Shown here: in pieces, positions 48,080 to 62,459 of the stretch | How the letters are laid out: each line of letters starts with the position of its first letter | Position numbering within the stretch: the stretch's first letter is position 1 | Origin: Colletes latitarsis | Lineage: Eukaryota; Arthropoda; Insecta; Hymenoptera; Colletidae | Length of the DNA stretch: 64,000 bases | Direction of reading: 5' to 3' | Assembly (NCBI RefSeq): GCF_051014445.1 | Contig: NW_027488369.1 | Coordinates: 12,542,001 to 12,606,000 of the forward strand | Notes under the pieces: model-generated | Told to the model about the DNA's origin: nothing | Database searches by the model: none | What the model saw: only the letters and a program-made list of their open reading frames with translations | Program-made: the position numbers and the translations under genes

Positions 48080-49880
48080 TTTCGCATTCTTCAGATACTT
48101 GTTGAACAGATCCTGGGTTTTTTCTGGTTTGGATAACGTAGTAATGTGGTACCACACTGAAAGAGTCGATTATGCCTGGTTTCGATCAATATTTTTGAGG
48201 ATGACGCATGTTAGGTCTAGGTTAGGTCTGGGATTTGCTCTCGCCAGGCTCATACTTACGCATTTTTCACATACTTGTTGAACTGATCCTCGGTTTTTTC
48301 TGGTTTGGATCACGTAGTAATGTGGTACCGCACTGAAACAGTCCATTAAACCTGGTTTCGATCAATATTTTAGAGGATAACACATGTTAGGTCCAGGTTA
48401 GGCCTGGGATTTGCCCTTATCAGGCTCAGACTTTCGCGTTTTTCACATACTTGTTGAACAGATCCTGGGTTTTTTCTGGTTCGGATCACGTAGTAATGTG
48501 GTACCACACTGAAACATTCAATTAAACCTGGTCTTGATAAATATTTTAGAGGATAACGCATGTTAGGTCTGGGTTAGGTCTAGGATTTGCCATCATCAGG
48601 CTCATACTTTCGCATACTTCTCATTCTTGTTGGCCAGATCCTGGGCTTCCACTGGTTTGGATCACGTAGTAATGTGATGCCACACTGAAACGGTCAATTA
48701 AACCTGGTTTTGATGAATATTTTAGGGGATAACGCAAGTTATGTCTGGGATAGGTCTGGGATTTGCCCTCATCACGCTCATACTTTCGCGTTTTTCACAT
48801 ACTTGTTGAACTGATCCTCGGTTTTTTCTGGTTTGGATCACGTAGTAATGTGGTACCACACTGAAACATTCAATTAAACCAGGTTTCGATCAATATTTTT
48901 GAGGATAACGCATGTTAGGTCTCGGTTAGATCTGGGATTTGCTCTCGTCAGGCTCTTACTTTCGCATATTTCTCATTCTTGATGGCTAGATCCTGGACTT
49001 TTTCTGGATTGGATCACGTAGTAATGTGGTACCACACTGAAACATTCAATTAAACCTGGTCTTGATAAATATTTTAGAGGCTAACGTATGTTAGGTCTGG
49101 GTTAGGTCTAGGATTTGCCATCATCAGGCTCATACTTTCGCATACTTCTCATTCTTGTTGGCCAGATCCTGGGCTTCCACTGGTTTGGATCACGTAGTGT
49201 TGTGATGCCACACTGAAACAGTCAATTAATCCTTGTCTTGATAAATATTTTAGAGGATAACGCAAGTTATGTCTGGGTAAGTTCTCGGATTTGACCTCAT
49301 CAGGCTCAGACTTTCGCGTTTTTCACATACTTGTTGAACAGACCCTGGGCTTTTTCTGGATTGGATCACGTAGTAATGTGGTACCACACTGAAACAGTCG
49401 ATTAAACCTGGTTTCGATCAATATTTTAGAGAATAATTCATGTTAGGTCTGGGTTAGGTCTGGGATTTGCTCTCATGAGGCTCGTACTTTCGCATATTTC
49501 TCATACTTGATGGCCAGATTCTGGGCTTTTTCTGGTTTGGATCAGGTAGTAACGTGGTACCACACTGAAACAGCCGATTAAACCAGGTTTCGATCAATAT
49601 TTTTGGGGATAACGCATGTTAGGTCTCGGTTAGATCTGGGATTTGCTCTCGTCAGGCTCTTACTTTCGCATATTTCTCATTCTTGATGGCTAGATCCTGG
49701 ACTTTTTCTGGATTGGATCACGTAGTAATGTGGTACCACACTGAAACATTCAATTAAACCTGGTCTTGATAAATATTTTAGAGGCTAACGTATGGTAGGT
49801 CTGGGTTAGGTCTAGGATTTGCCCTCATCATGGTCATACTTTCGCATTCTTCACATACTTTTTGAACAGATCCTGGGTTT
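48080..49880 (+). repeat. HOR segment shared with 52129-53929, with tetramer copy 5 at 48879-49582
   Basis: Constant offset 4049 through the tetramer, and the next 'a' monomer begins at 49583. Small private changes: ctcatcacgctc near 48772, cagccgatta near 49571 and cgtatggtagg near 49789. Confidence 0.82.
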
Positions 49881-50262
49881 TTTCTGGTTCGGATCACGTA
49901 GTAATGTGGTACCACACTGAAACATTCAATTAAACCTGGTCTTGATAAATATTTTAGAGGATAACGCATGTTAGGTCTCGGTTAGATCTGGGATTTGCTC
50001 TCGTCAGGCTCTTACTTTCGCATATTTCTCATTCTTGATGGCTAGATCCTGGACTTTTTCTGGATTGGATCACGTAGTAACGTGATGCCACACTGAAACA
50101 GTCAATTAATCCTGGTCTTGATAAATATTTTAGTGGACAACGCAAGTTAGTTCTGGGATAAGTCTGGGATTTGCTCTCATCAGGCTCGTACTTTCGCATA
50201 TTTCTCATACTTGGTGGCCGGATTCTGGGCTTTTTTCTGATTTGGATAACGTAGTAATGTGG

Positions 50263-51890
50263 TACCACACTGAAACATTCGATGAAACCTGGTTTCGATC
50301 AATATTTTTGAGCATATCGCATGTTAGGCCTAGGATAGGTCTGGGATTTGCTCTCGTCGGGCTCATATTTTCGCATTTTTCTCATTCTTGTTGGCCAGAT
50401 CCTGGGCTTCCGATGGCTTGGATCACGTAGTAATGAGATGCCACACTGAAACAGTCAATTAATCCTGGTCTTGATAAATATTTTAGAGGATAACGCATGT
50501 TAGGTCTGGGTTAGGTCTAGGATTTGCTCTCATCAGGCTCATTCTTTCGCGTTTTTCACATACTTGTTGAACAGATCCAGGGTTTTTTCTGGTTCGGATC
50601 ATGTAGTAATGTGCTACCACACTGAAATAGTCGATTAAACCTGGGTTCGATCAATATTTTTGAGGATAACGCATGTTAGGTCTAGGTTAGGCCTGGGATT
50701 TTCACTCACCAGACTCATACTTTCGCATTCTTCACAGATTTGTTGAACGGATCCTGGGTTTCTTCTGGTTTGGATCACGTAGTAATGTGGTACCACACTG
50801 AAACATTCAAATAAACCTGGTCTTGACAAATATTTTGGAGGATAACGCATGTTAGGTCTGGGTTTGGTCTAGGATTTGCCCTCATCAGGCGCATACTTTC
50901 GCATATATCTCATTCTTGTTGGCCAGATCCTGGGCTTCCACTGGTTTGGATCACGTAGTAATGTGATGCCACACTGAAACAGTCATTAATCCTGGTCTTG
51001 ATAAATCTTTTAGAGGATAACGCAAGTTATGTCTGGGATACGTCTGGGATTTGCCCTCATCAGGCTCATACTTTCGCATTTTTCACATACTTGTTGAACA
51101 GATCCTGGGTTTTTTCTGGTTTGGATCACGTAGTAATGTGGTACCACACTGAAACAGTCGAATACACCTGGTTTCGATCAATATTTTTGAGGATAACGCA
51201 TGTTATGTCTAGGTTAGGTCTAGGATTTGCCCCCATCAGACTCTTACTTTCGCATTCTTCACATACTTCTTGAACAGATCCTGGGTTTTTTCTGGTTTCG
51301 ATCACGTAGTAATGTGGTACCACACTGAAGCAGACCATTAAACCTGGTTTCGATTATTATTTTAGAGGATCACACATGTTAGGTCTAGGTTATGTCTGGG
51401 ATTTCCCCATCATCAGGGTCATACTTTCGCAGTTTTAACATACATGTTGACCTGATCGATGGTTTTTTCTGCTTTGGATCACGTAGCAAAGTGGTACCAC
51501 ACTGAAACAGTAAATTAAACCTGGTTTCGATCAGTATCTTAGAGGATAACGCAAATTAGGTCTAGGTTAGGCCTGGGATTTGCCCTCATCAGGGTCATAC
51601 TTTCGCATTCTTCACATACTTGTTGAACAGATCCTGGGTTTTTTCTGGTTCGGATCACGTAGTAATGTGGTACCACACTGAAACATTCAATTAAACCTGG
51701 TCTTGATAAATATTTTAGAGGATAACGTATGTTAGGTCTGGGTTAGGTCTAGGATTTGCCTTCATGAGAGTCATACTTTCGCATTCTTCACATACTTGTT
51801 GAACAGATCCTGGGTTTTTTCTGCTTTGGATAACGTAGTAATGTGGTACCACACTGAAAGAGTCGATTATGCCTGGTTTCGATCAATATT
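50263..51890 (+). repeat. HOR segment A, copy 4 (partial)
   Basis: Matches about 330-1957 at offset 49933, including gagcatatcgcatg, the cctgggttcgatc monomer, the gtcattaat deletion and the cttgataaatctttt monomer. It lacks the 704 bp of dimer expansion present at 1939-2642 and passes straight into the equivalent of 2643. Confidence 0.84.
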
Positions 51891-52879
51891 TTAGAGGATA
51901 ACGCATGTTAGGTCTGGGTTAGGTCGGGGAGTTGCTCTCGTCAGGCTCATACTTACGCATTTTTCACATACTTGTTGAACAGATCCCTGGCTTTTTCTGG
52001 TTTCGATCACGTTGTAAAGTGTTACCACACTGAGACGGTTAATTAAACCTGGTTTTGATGAATATTTTAGGGGATAACGCAAGTTATGTCTGGAATAGGT
52101 CTGGGATTTGCCCTCATCAGGGTCATACTTTCGCATTCTTCAGATACTTGTTGAACAGATCCTGGGTTTTTTCAGGTTTGGATAACGTAGTAATGTGGTA
52201 CCACACTGAAAGAGTCGATTATGCCTGGTTTCGATCAATATTTTTGAGGATAACGCATGTTAGGTCTAGGTTAGGTCTGGGATTTGCTCTCGCCAGGCTC
52301 ATACTTACGCATTTTTCACATACTTGTTGAACTGATCCTCGGTTTTTTCTGGTTTGGATCACGTAGTAATGTGGTACCACACTGAAACAGTCCATTAAAC
52401 CTGGTTTCGATCAATATTTTAGAGGATAACACATGTTAGGTCCAGGTTAGGCCTGGGATTTGCCCTTATCAGGCTCAGACCTTCGCGTTTTTCACATACT
52501 TGTTGAACAGATCCTGGGTTTTTTCTGGTTCGGATCACGTAGTAATGTGGTACCACACTGAAACATTCAATTAAACCTGGTCTTGATAAATATTTTAGAG
52601 GATAACGCATGTTAGGTCTGGGTTAGGTCTAGGATTTGCCATCATCAGGCTCATACTTTCGCATACTTCTCATTCTTGTTGGCCAGATCCTGGGCTTCCA
52701 CTGGTTTGGATCACGTAGTAATGTGATGCCACACTGAAACGGTCAATTAAACCTGGTTTTGATGAATATTTTAGGGGATAACGCAAGTTATGTCTGGGAT
52801 AGGTCTGGGATTTGCCCTCATCAGGCTCATACTTTCGCGTTTTTCACATACTTGTTGAACTGATCCTCGGTTTTTTCTG
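51891..52879 (+). repeat. HOR segment, partner of 6357-7345
   Basis: Offset 45534 from the left-end copy, retaining the one monomer (about 52400-52575, taggtccaggttaggcctgg type) that is missing from the 2643-3522 version. Confidence 0.8.
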
Positions 52880-52927
52880 GTTTGGATCACGTAGTAATGT
52901 GGTACCACACCGAAACATTCAATTAAA

Positions 52928-55537
52928 CCAGGTTTCGATCAATATTTTTGAGGATAACGCATGTTAGGTCTCGGTTAGATCTGGGATTTGCTCTCGTCAG
53001 GCTCTTACTTTCACATATTTCTCATTCTTGATGGCTAGATCCTGGACTTTTTCTGGATTGGATCACGTAGTAATGTGGTACCACACTGAAACATTCAATT
53101 AAACCTGGTCTTGATAAATATTTTAGAGGCTAACGTATGTTAGGTCTGGGTTAGGTCTAGGATTTGCCATCATCAGGCTCATACTTTCGCATACTTCTCA
53201 TTCTTGTTGGCCAGATCCTGGGCTTCCACTGGTTTGGATCACGTAGTGTTGTGATGCCACACTGAAACAGTCAATTAATCCTTGTCTTGATAAATATTTT
53301 AGAGGATAACGCAAGTTATGTCTGGGTAAGTTCTCGGATTTGACCTCATCAGGCTCAGACTTTCGCGTTTTTCACATACTTGTTGAACAGACCCTGGGTT
53401 TTTTCTGCTTCGGATCACGTAGTAATGTGGTACCACACTGAAACAGTCGATTAAACCTGGTTTCGATCAATATTTTAGAGAATAATTCAAGTTAGGTCTG
53501 GGTTAGGTCTGGGATTTGCTCTCATGAGGCTCGTACTTTCGCATATTTCTCATACTTGATGGCCAGATTCTGGGCTTTTTCTGGTTTGGATCAGGTAGTA
53601 ACGTGGTACCACACTGAAACAGTCGATTAAACCAGGTTTCGATCTATATTTTTGAGGATAACGCATGTTAGGTCTCGGTTTGATCTGGGATTTGCTCTCG
53701 TCAGGCTCTTACTTTCGCATATTTCTCATTCTTGATGGCTAGATCCTGGACTTTTTCTGGATTGGATCACGTAGTAATGTGGTACCACCTTGAAACATTC
53801 AATTAAACCTGGTCTTGATAAATATTTTAGAGGCTAACGTATGTTAGGTCTGGGTTAGTTCTAGGATTTGCCCTCATCAGGGTCATACTTTCGCATTCTT
53901 CACATACTTTTTGAACAGATCCTGGGTTTTTTCTGGTTTGGATAACGTAGTAAGGTGTACCACACTGAAAGAGTCGATTATGCCTGGTTTCGATCAATAT
54001 TTTTGAGGATAACGCATGTTAGGTCTAGGTTAGGTCTGGGATTTGCTCTCGCCAGGCTCATACTTACGCATTTTTCACATACTTGTTGAACTGATCCTCG
54101 GTTTTTTCTGGTTTGGATCACGTAGTAATGTGGTATCACACTGAAACAGTCCATTAAACCTGGTTTCGATCAATATTTTAGAGGATGAGACATGTTAGGT
54201 CCAGGTTAGGCCTGGGATTTGCCCTTATCAGGCTCAGACTTTCGCGTTTTTCACATACTTGTTGAACAGATCCTGGGTTTTTTCTGGTTCGGATCACGTA
54301 GTAATGTGGTACCACACTGAAACATTCAATTAAACCTGGTCTTGATAAATATTTTAGAGGATAACGCATGTTAGGTCTGGGTTAGGTCTAGGATTTGCTC
54401 TCATCAGGCTCATTCTTTCGCGTTTTTCACATACTTGTTGAACAGATCCAGGGTTTTTTCTGGTTCGGATCATGTAGTAATGTGCTACCACACTGAAATA
54501 GTCGATTAAACCTGGGTTCGATCAATATTTTTGAGGATAACGCATGTTAGGTCTAGGTTAGGCCTGGGATTTTCACTCACCAGACTCAAACTTTCGCATT
54601 CTTCACAGATTTGTTGAACGGATCCTGGGTTTCTTCTGGTTTGGATCACGTAGTAATGTGGTACCACACTGAAACATTCAAATAAACCTGGTCTTGACAA
54701 ATATTTTGGAGGATAACGCATGTTAGGTCTGGGTTTGGTCTAGGATTTGCCCTCATCAGGCGCATACTTTCGCATATATCTCATTCTTGTTGGCCAGATC
54801 CTGGGCTTCCACTGGTTTGGATCACGTAGTAATGTGATGCCACACTGAAACAGTCATTAATCCTGGTCTTGATAAATCTTTTAGAGGATAACGCAAGTTA
54901 TGTCTGGGATACGTCTGGGATTTGCCCTCATCAGGCTCATACTTTCGCATTTTTCACATACTTGTTGAACAGATCCTGGGTTTTTTCTGGTTTGGATCAC
55001 GTAGTAATGTGGTACCACACTGAAACAGTCCATTAAACCTGGTTTCGATCAATATTTTAGAGGATGACACATGTTAGGTCTAGGTTATGTCTGGGATTTG
55101 CCCATCATCAGGGTCATACTTTCGCAGTTTTAACATACATGTTGACCTGATCGATGGTTTTTTCTGCTTTAGATCACGTAGCAAAGTGGTACCACACTGA
55201 AACAGTAAATTAAACCTGGTTTCGATCAGTATCTTAGAGAACAAGGCAAGTTAGGTCTGGGATAGGTCTGGGATTTGCCCTCATCAGGGTCATACTTTCG
55301 CGTTTTTCATATACTTGTTGAACAGATCCTGGACTTCCAATGGTTTGGATCACATAGTAATGTGATGCCACACTGAAACAGTCAATTAATCCTGGTCTTG
55401 ATAAATATTTTAGAGGACAGCGCAAGTTAGGTCTGGGATAGGTCTGGGATTTGCGCTCATCAGGCTCGCACTTTCGCATATTTCTCATACTTGATGGCCA
55501 GATTCTGGGCTTTTTCTGGTTTGGATAACGTAGTAAT
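52928..55537 (+). repeat. HOR segment E, copy 4, with tetramer copy 6 at 52928-53631
   Basis: Matches 3523 onward at 49405 and 27421 onward at 25507 up to about 55020. Then the offsets fall by 176 (to 49229 and 25331) because one monomer, the cgaatacacctggtttcg unit, has been lost. It flows directly into segment R copy 1. Confidence 0.84.
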
Positions 55538-57840
55538 GTGGTACCACACTGAAACAGTCGAATAAGCCTGGTTTCGATCAATATTTTTGAGGATAACGCA
55601 TGTTAGGTCTAGGTTAGGTCTGGGATTTACTCTCGTCAGGCTCATACTTTCGCATATTTCCCATTCTTGTTGGCCAGATGCTGGGCTTCCACTGGTTTGG
55701 ATCACGTAGTAATGTGATGCCACACTGAAACAGCCAATTAATCCAGGTCTTGATAAATATTTTAGAGGATAACGCATGTTAGGTCTGGGTTAGGTCTAGG
55801 ATTTGCCCTCATCAGGCTCATTCTGTCGCATATTTCTCATACTTGATGGCCAGATTCTGGGCTTTTTCTGGTTTGGATAACGTAGTAATGTGGTACCACA
55901 CTGAAACAGTCGAATAAGCCTGGTTTCGATCAATATTTTTGAGGATAACGCATGTTAGGTCCAGGTTAGGTCTGGGATTTGCTCTCTTTAGGCTCATACT
56001 TTCGCATATTTCTCATTCTTGTTGGCCAGATCCTGAGCTACCACTGGTCTGGATCACGTAGTAATGTGATGCCACACTGAAACAGTCAATTAATCCTGGT
56101 CTTGATAAATATTTTAGAGGATAACGCATGTTAGGTTTGGGTTAGGTCTAGGATTTGCCCTCATCAGGCTCATACATTCGCATATTTCTCATACTTCATG
56201 GCTAGATCCTGGACTTTTTCTGGTTTGGATAACGTAGTAATGTGGTACCACACTGAAGCAGTCGATTAAACCTGGTTTCGATCAATATTTTTTAGGATAA
56301 CGAATGTTAGGTCTAGGTTAGGTCTGGGATTTACTCTCGTCAGGCTCATACTTTCGCATATTTCTCATTCTTGTTGGCCAGATCGTGGGCTTCCACTGGA
56401 CTGGATCACGTAGTAATGTGGTGCCACACTGAAACAGTCAATTAAACCTGGTCTTGATAAATATTTTAGAGGATAACGCATGTTAGGTCTGGGTTAGGTC
56501 TAGGATTTGCCCGCATCAGGCTCATACGTTCGCATTTCTCACATACTTGTTGAACAGATCCCTGGCTTTTTCTGGTTTCGATAACGTTGTAAAGTGTTAC
56601 CACACTGCCACAGTCGATTAAGCCCGGTTTCGATCAATATTTGAGAGGATAACGCAAGTTTGGTCTGGGATAGGTCTGAGATTTGCCCTCATCAGGGTCA
56701 TACTTTCGTAGTTTTAACATATATGTTGACCTGATCGAGGGTTTTTCCTGCTCTGGATCACGTAGTAAAGTGGTACCACACTAAAACAGTCGATTAAACC
56801 TGGTTTCGGTCAATATTTTAGAGGATAACGCAAGTTATGTCTGAGATAGGTCTGGGATTTGCCCTCATCAGGCTCATACTTTCGCGTTTTTCACATACTT
56901 GTTGAACAGATCCTGGGTTTTTTCTGGCTTGGATCACGCAGTAATGTGGTACCACACTGAAGCAGACCATTAAACCTGGTTTCGATTATTATTTTAGAGG
57001 ATGACACATGTTACGTCTTGGTTAGGTCTGGGATTTGCCCTCATCAGGGTCATATTTTCGCGTTTTTCACATACTTGTTGAACAGATCCTGGGTTTTTTC
57101 TGGTTTGAATCACGTAGTAATGTGGTACCACACTGAAACAGTCCATTAATCCTCGTTTTGATCAATATTTTAGAGGATAACGCATGTTAGGTCTCGGTTA
57201 TGCCTGGGATCTGCCCCAATCAGGGTCATTCTTTCGCAGTTTTAACGTACATGTTGACCTGATCCAGGGTTTTTTCTGCTTTGGATCACGTAGTATAGTG
57301 GTAACACACTAAAACAGTCAATTAAACCTTGTTTCGATCAATATTTTAGAGGATAACGCTAGTTATGTCTAGGATAGGTCTGGGATTTGCCCTCATCAGG
57401 GTCACATTTTCGCATTTTTTACATACTTGTTCAACAGATCCCTGGCTTTTTCTGGTTTGGATCACATAGTAATGTGGTACCACACTGAAGCAGTCCATTA
57501 AACCTGGTTACGATCAATATTTTAGAGGTTAACGCAAGTTAGGTCTGGGATAGGTCGGGGGTTTGCCCTCATCCGGCTCATGCTTTCGCATTTTTCACGT
57601 ACTTGTTGAACAGATCCAGGTTTTTTTCTGGTTTGGATCAGGCAGTAATGTGGTACCACACTGAACCAGACCATTAAACCTGGTTTCGATTATTATTTTA
57701 GAGGATGACACATGTTAGGTCTTGGTTAGGTCTGGGATTTGCCCTCATCAGGGTCATACTTTCGCGTTTTTCACATACTTGTTGGCCAGATCCTGGGCTT
57801 CCACTGGTTTGGATCACGTAGTAATGTGATGCCACACTGA
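55538..57840 (+). repeat. HOR R, copy 1
   Basis: Matches 30207-31335 (offset 25331), 59365-60860 (4047, 23 monomers less one base) and 62.46-64.0 kb (7392, exactly 42 x 176). Its later part, about 56.62-57.8 kb, matches 61.02-62.2 kb at 4399, including gatccagggt at 57261 and 61660. Confidence 0.83.
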
Positions 57841-59364
57841 AACGGTCAATTAAACCTGGTTTTGATGAATATTTTAGGGGATAACGCAAGTTATGTCTGG
57901 GATAGGTCTGGGATTTGCCCTCATCAGGCTCATACTTTCGCGTTTTTCACATACTTGTTGAACTGATCCTCGGTTTTTTCTGGTTTGGATAACGTAGTAA
58001 GGTGTACCACACTGAAAGAGTCGATTATGCCTGGTTTCGATCAATATTTTTGAGGATAACGCATGTTAGGTCTAGGTTAGGTCTGGGATTTGCTCTCGCC
58101 AGGCTCATACTTACGCATTTTTCACATACTTGTTGAACTGATCCTCGGTTTTTTCTGCTTCGGATCACGTAGTAATGTGGTACCACACTGAAACAGTCGA
58201 TTAAACCTGGTTTCGATCAATATTTTAGAGAATTATTCATGTTAGGTCTGGGTTAGGTCTGGGATTTGCTCTCATGAGGCTCGTACTTTCGCATATTTCT
58301 TATACTTGATGGCCAGATTCTGGGCTTTTTCTGGTTTGGATCAGGTAGTAACGTGGTACCACACTGAAACAGTCGATTAAGCCAGGTTTCGATCAATATT
58401 TTTGAGGATAACGCATGTTAGGTCTCGGTTTGATCTGGGATTTGCTCTCGTCAGGCTCTTACTTTCGCATATTTCTCATTCTTGATGGCTAGATCCTGGA
58501 CTTTTTCTGGATTGGATCACGTAGTAATGTGGTACCACACTGAAACATTCAATTAAACCTGGTCTTGATAAATATTTTAGAGGCTAACGTATGTTAGGTC
58601 TGGGTTAGGTCTAGGATTTGCCCTCATCAGGGTCATACTTTCGCATTCTTCACATACTTTTTGAACAGATCCTGGGTTTTTTCTGGTTTGGATAACGTAG
58701 TAAGGTGTACCACACTGAAAGAGTCGATTATGCCTGGTTTTGATCAATATTTTTGAGGATAACGCATGTTAGGTCTAGGTTAGGTCTGGGATTTGCTCTC
58801 GCCAGGCTCAGACTTTCGCGTTTTTCACATACTTGTTGAACAGATCCTGGGTTTTTTCTGGTTCGGATCACGTAGTAATGTGGTACCACACTGAAACATT
58901 CAATTAAACCTGGTCTTGATAAATATTTTAGAGGATAACGCATGTTAGGTCTGGGTTAGGTCTAGGATTTGCCATCATCAGGCTCATACTTTCGCATACT
59001 TCTCATTCTTGTTGGCCAGATCCTGGGCTTCCACTGGTTTGGATCACGTAGTAATGTGATGCCACACTGAAACGGTCAATTAAACCTGGTTTTGATAAAT
59101 ATTTTAGGGGATAACGCAAGTTATGTCTGGGATAGGTCTGGGATTTGCCCTCATCAGGGTCATACTTTCGCATTTTTCACATACTTGTTGAACAGATCCT
59201 GAGTTTTTTCTGGGTTGGATCAGGCAGTAATGTGGTACCACACTGGAGCAGTCCACTAAACCTGGTTTCGGTCAATATTTTTGTGGGATAACGCATGTTA
59301 GGTCTAGGTTAGGTCTGGGATTTGCTCTCGTCAGGCTCATACTTTCGCATATTTCTCATTCTTG
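57841..59364 (+). repeat. Mosaic segment between R copies, with tetramer fragment
   Basis: Contains a d-a-b fragment of the 704-bp tetramer (about 58.2-58.7 kb, 'a' start at 58382) entered through a mixed string: ttgaactgatcctcgg on the left (58134-58148) joined through the T-tract to ctgcttcggatcacg on the right. This segment has no counterpart between R copies 2 and 3, so the R spacing is unequal. Confidence 0.72.
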
Positions 59365-62250
59365 TTGGCCAGATCCTGGACTTCCAATGGTTTGGATCAC
59401 GTAGTAACGTGATGCCACACTGAAACAGTCAATTAATCCTGGTCTTGATAAATATTTTAGAGGACAGCGCAAGTTAGGTCTGCGATAGGTCTGGGATTTG
59501 CGCTCATCAGGCTCGCACTTTCGCATATTTCTCATACTTGATGGCCAGATTCTGGGCTTTTTCTGGTTTGTATAACGTAGTAATGTGGTACCACACTGAA
59601 ACAGTCGAATAAGCCTGGTTTCGATCAATATTTTTGAGGATAACGCATGTTAGGTCTAGGTTAGGTCTGGGATTTACTCTCGTCAGGCTCATACTTTCGC
59701 ATATTTCCCATTCTTGTTGGCCAGATCCTGGGCTTCCACTGGTTTGGATCACGTAGTAATGTGATGCCACACTGAAACAGCCAATTAATCCTGGTCTTGA
59801 TAAATATTTTAGAGGATAACGCATGTTAGGTCTGGGTTAGGTCTAGGATTTGCCCTCATCAGGCTCATTCTTTCGCATATTTCTCATACTTGATGGCCAG
59901 ATTCTGGGCTTTTTCTGGTTTGGATAACGTAGTAATGTGGTACCACACTGAAACAGTCGAATAAGCCTGGTTTCGATCAATATTTTTGAGGATAACGCAT
60001 GTTAGGTCTAGGTTAGGTCTGGGATTTGCTCTCTTTAGGCTCATACTTTCGCATATTTCTCATTCTTGTTCGCCAGATCCTGGGCTACCACTGGTCTGGA
60101 TCACGTAGTAATGTGTTGCCACACTGAAACAGTCAATTAATCCTGGTCTTGATAAATATTTTAGAGGATAACGCATGTTAGGTTTGGGTTAGGTCTAGGA
60201 TTTGCCCTCATCAGGCTCATACATTCGCATATTTCTCATACTTCATGGCTATATCCTGGACTTTTTCTGGTTTGGATAACGTAGTAATGTGGTACCACAC
60301 TGAAACAGTCGATTAAACCTGGTTTCGATCAATATTTTTTAGGATAACGCATGTCAGGTCTAGGTTAGGTCTGGGATTTACTCTCGTCAGGCTCATACTT
60401 TCGCATATTTCTCATTCTTGTTGGCCAGATCCTGTGCTTCCACTGGACTGGATCACGTAGTAATGTGGTGCCACACTGAAACAGTCAATTAAACCTGGTC
60501 TTGATAAATATTTTAGAGGATAACGCATGTTAGGTCTGGGTTAGGTCTAGGATTTGCCCTCATCAGGGTCATACGTTCGCAGTTCTCACATACTTGTTGA
60601 ACAGATCCCTGGCTTTTTCTGGTTTCGATAACGTTGTAAAGTGTTACCACACTGCCACAGTCGATTAAGCCCGGTTTCGATCAATATTTTAGAGGATAAC
60701 GCAAGTTTGGTCTGGGATAGGTCTGAGATTTGTCCTCATCAGGGTCATACTTTCGTAGTTTTAACATATATGTTGACCTGATCGAGGGTTTTTCCTGCTC
60801 TGGATCACGTAGTAAAGTGGTACCACACTAAAACAGTCGATTAAACCTGGTTTCGTTCAATATTTTAGAGGATAACACATGTTGGGTCTAGGATAGGTCT
60901 GGGATTTGCTCTCATCAGGCTCGTACTTTCGCAGACTTCACATACTTGTTGAACAGATCCTGGGTTTTTTCTGGTTTGGATCACGTAGTAATGTGGTACC
61001 ACACTGAAACAGTCGATTAAGCCCGGTTTCGATCAATATTTTAGAGGATAACGCAAGTTTGGTCTGGGATAGGTCTGGGATTTGCCCTCATCAGGGTCAT
61101 ACTTTCGTAGTTTTAACATATATGTTGACCTGATCGAGGGCTTTTCCTGCTCTGGATCACGTAGTAAAGTGGTACCACACTAAAACAGTCGATTAAACCT
61201 GGTTTCGGTCAATATTTTAGAGGATAACGCAAGTTATGTCTGAGATAGGTCTGGGATTTGCCCTCATCAGGCTCATACTTTCGCGTTTTTCACATACTTG
61301 TTGAACAGATCCTGGGTTTTTTCTGGCTTGGATCACGCAGTTATGTGGTACCACACTGAAGCAGACCATTAAACCTGGTTTCGATTATTATTTTAGAGGA
61401 TGACACATGTTACGTCTTGGTTAGGTCTGGGATTTGCCCTCATCAGGGTCATACTTTCGCGTTTTTCACATACTTGTTGAACAGATCCTGGGTTTTTTCT
61501 GGTTTGAATCACGTAGTAATGTGGTACCACACGGAAACAGTCCATTAATCCTCGTTTTGATCAATATTTTAGAGGATAACGCATGTTAGGTCTCGGTTAT
61601 GCCTGGGATCTGCCGCAATCAGGGTCATTCTTTCGCAGTTTTAACGTACATGTTGACCTGATCCAGGGTTTTTTCTGCTTTGGATCACGTAGTATAGTGG
61701 TAACACACTAAAACAGTCAATTAAACCTTGTTTCGATCAATATTTTAGAGGATAACGCTAGTTATGTCTAGGATAGGCCTGGGATTTGCCCTCATCAGGG
61801 TCACATTTTCGCATTTTTTACATACTTGTTCAACAGATCCCTGGCTTTTTCTGGTTTGGATCACATAGTAATGTGGTACCACACTGAAGCAGTCCATTAA
61901 ACCTGGTTACGATCAATATTTTAGAGGTTAACGCAAGTTAGGTCTGGGATAGGTCGGGGGTTTGCCCTCATCCGGCTCATGCTTTCGCATTTTTCACGTA
62001 CTTGTTGAACAGATCCAGGTTTTTTTCTGGTTTGGATCAGGCAGTAATGTGGTACCACACTGAACCAGACCATTAAACCTGGTTTCGATTATTATTTTAG
62101 AGGATGACACATGTTAGGTCTTGGTTAGGTCTGGGATTTGCCCTCATCAGGGTCATACTTTCGCGTTTTTCACATACTTATTGGCCAGATCCTGGGCTTC
62201 CACTGGTTTGGATCACGTAGTAATGTGATGCCACACTGAAACAGTCAATT
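59365..62250 (+). repeat. HOR R, copy 2
   Basis: Begins at cctggacttccaatgg, in register with copy 1 at +4047 until about 60860. An extra dimer follows (with acacatgttgggtctagg and cgcagacttcac marks), after which the offset is 4399, a difference of 352 bp. The class-C dimer with ttaacatatatgttgacc therefore appears twice here (60763 and 61115). Confidence 0.82.
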
Positions 62251-62459
62251 AATCCTGGTCTTGATAAATATTTTAGAGGATCACACATGTTAGGTCTAGG
62301 TTAGGTCTGGGATTTGCTCTCGTCAGGCTCATACTTTCGCATATTTCTCATTCTTGTTGGCCAGATCCTGGGCTACCACTGGTCTGGATCACGTAGTAAT
62401 GTGATGCCACACTGAAACAGTCAATTAATCCTGGTCTTGATAAATATTTTAGAGGATCA

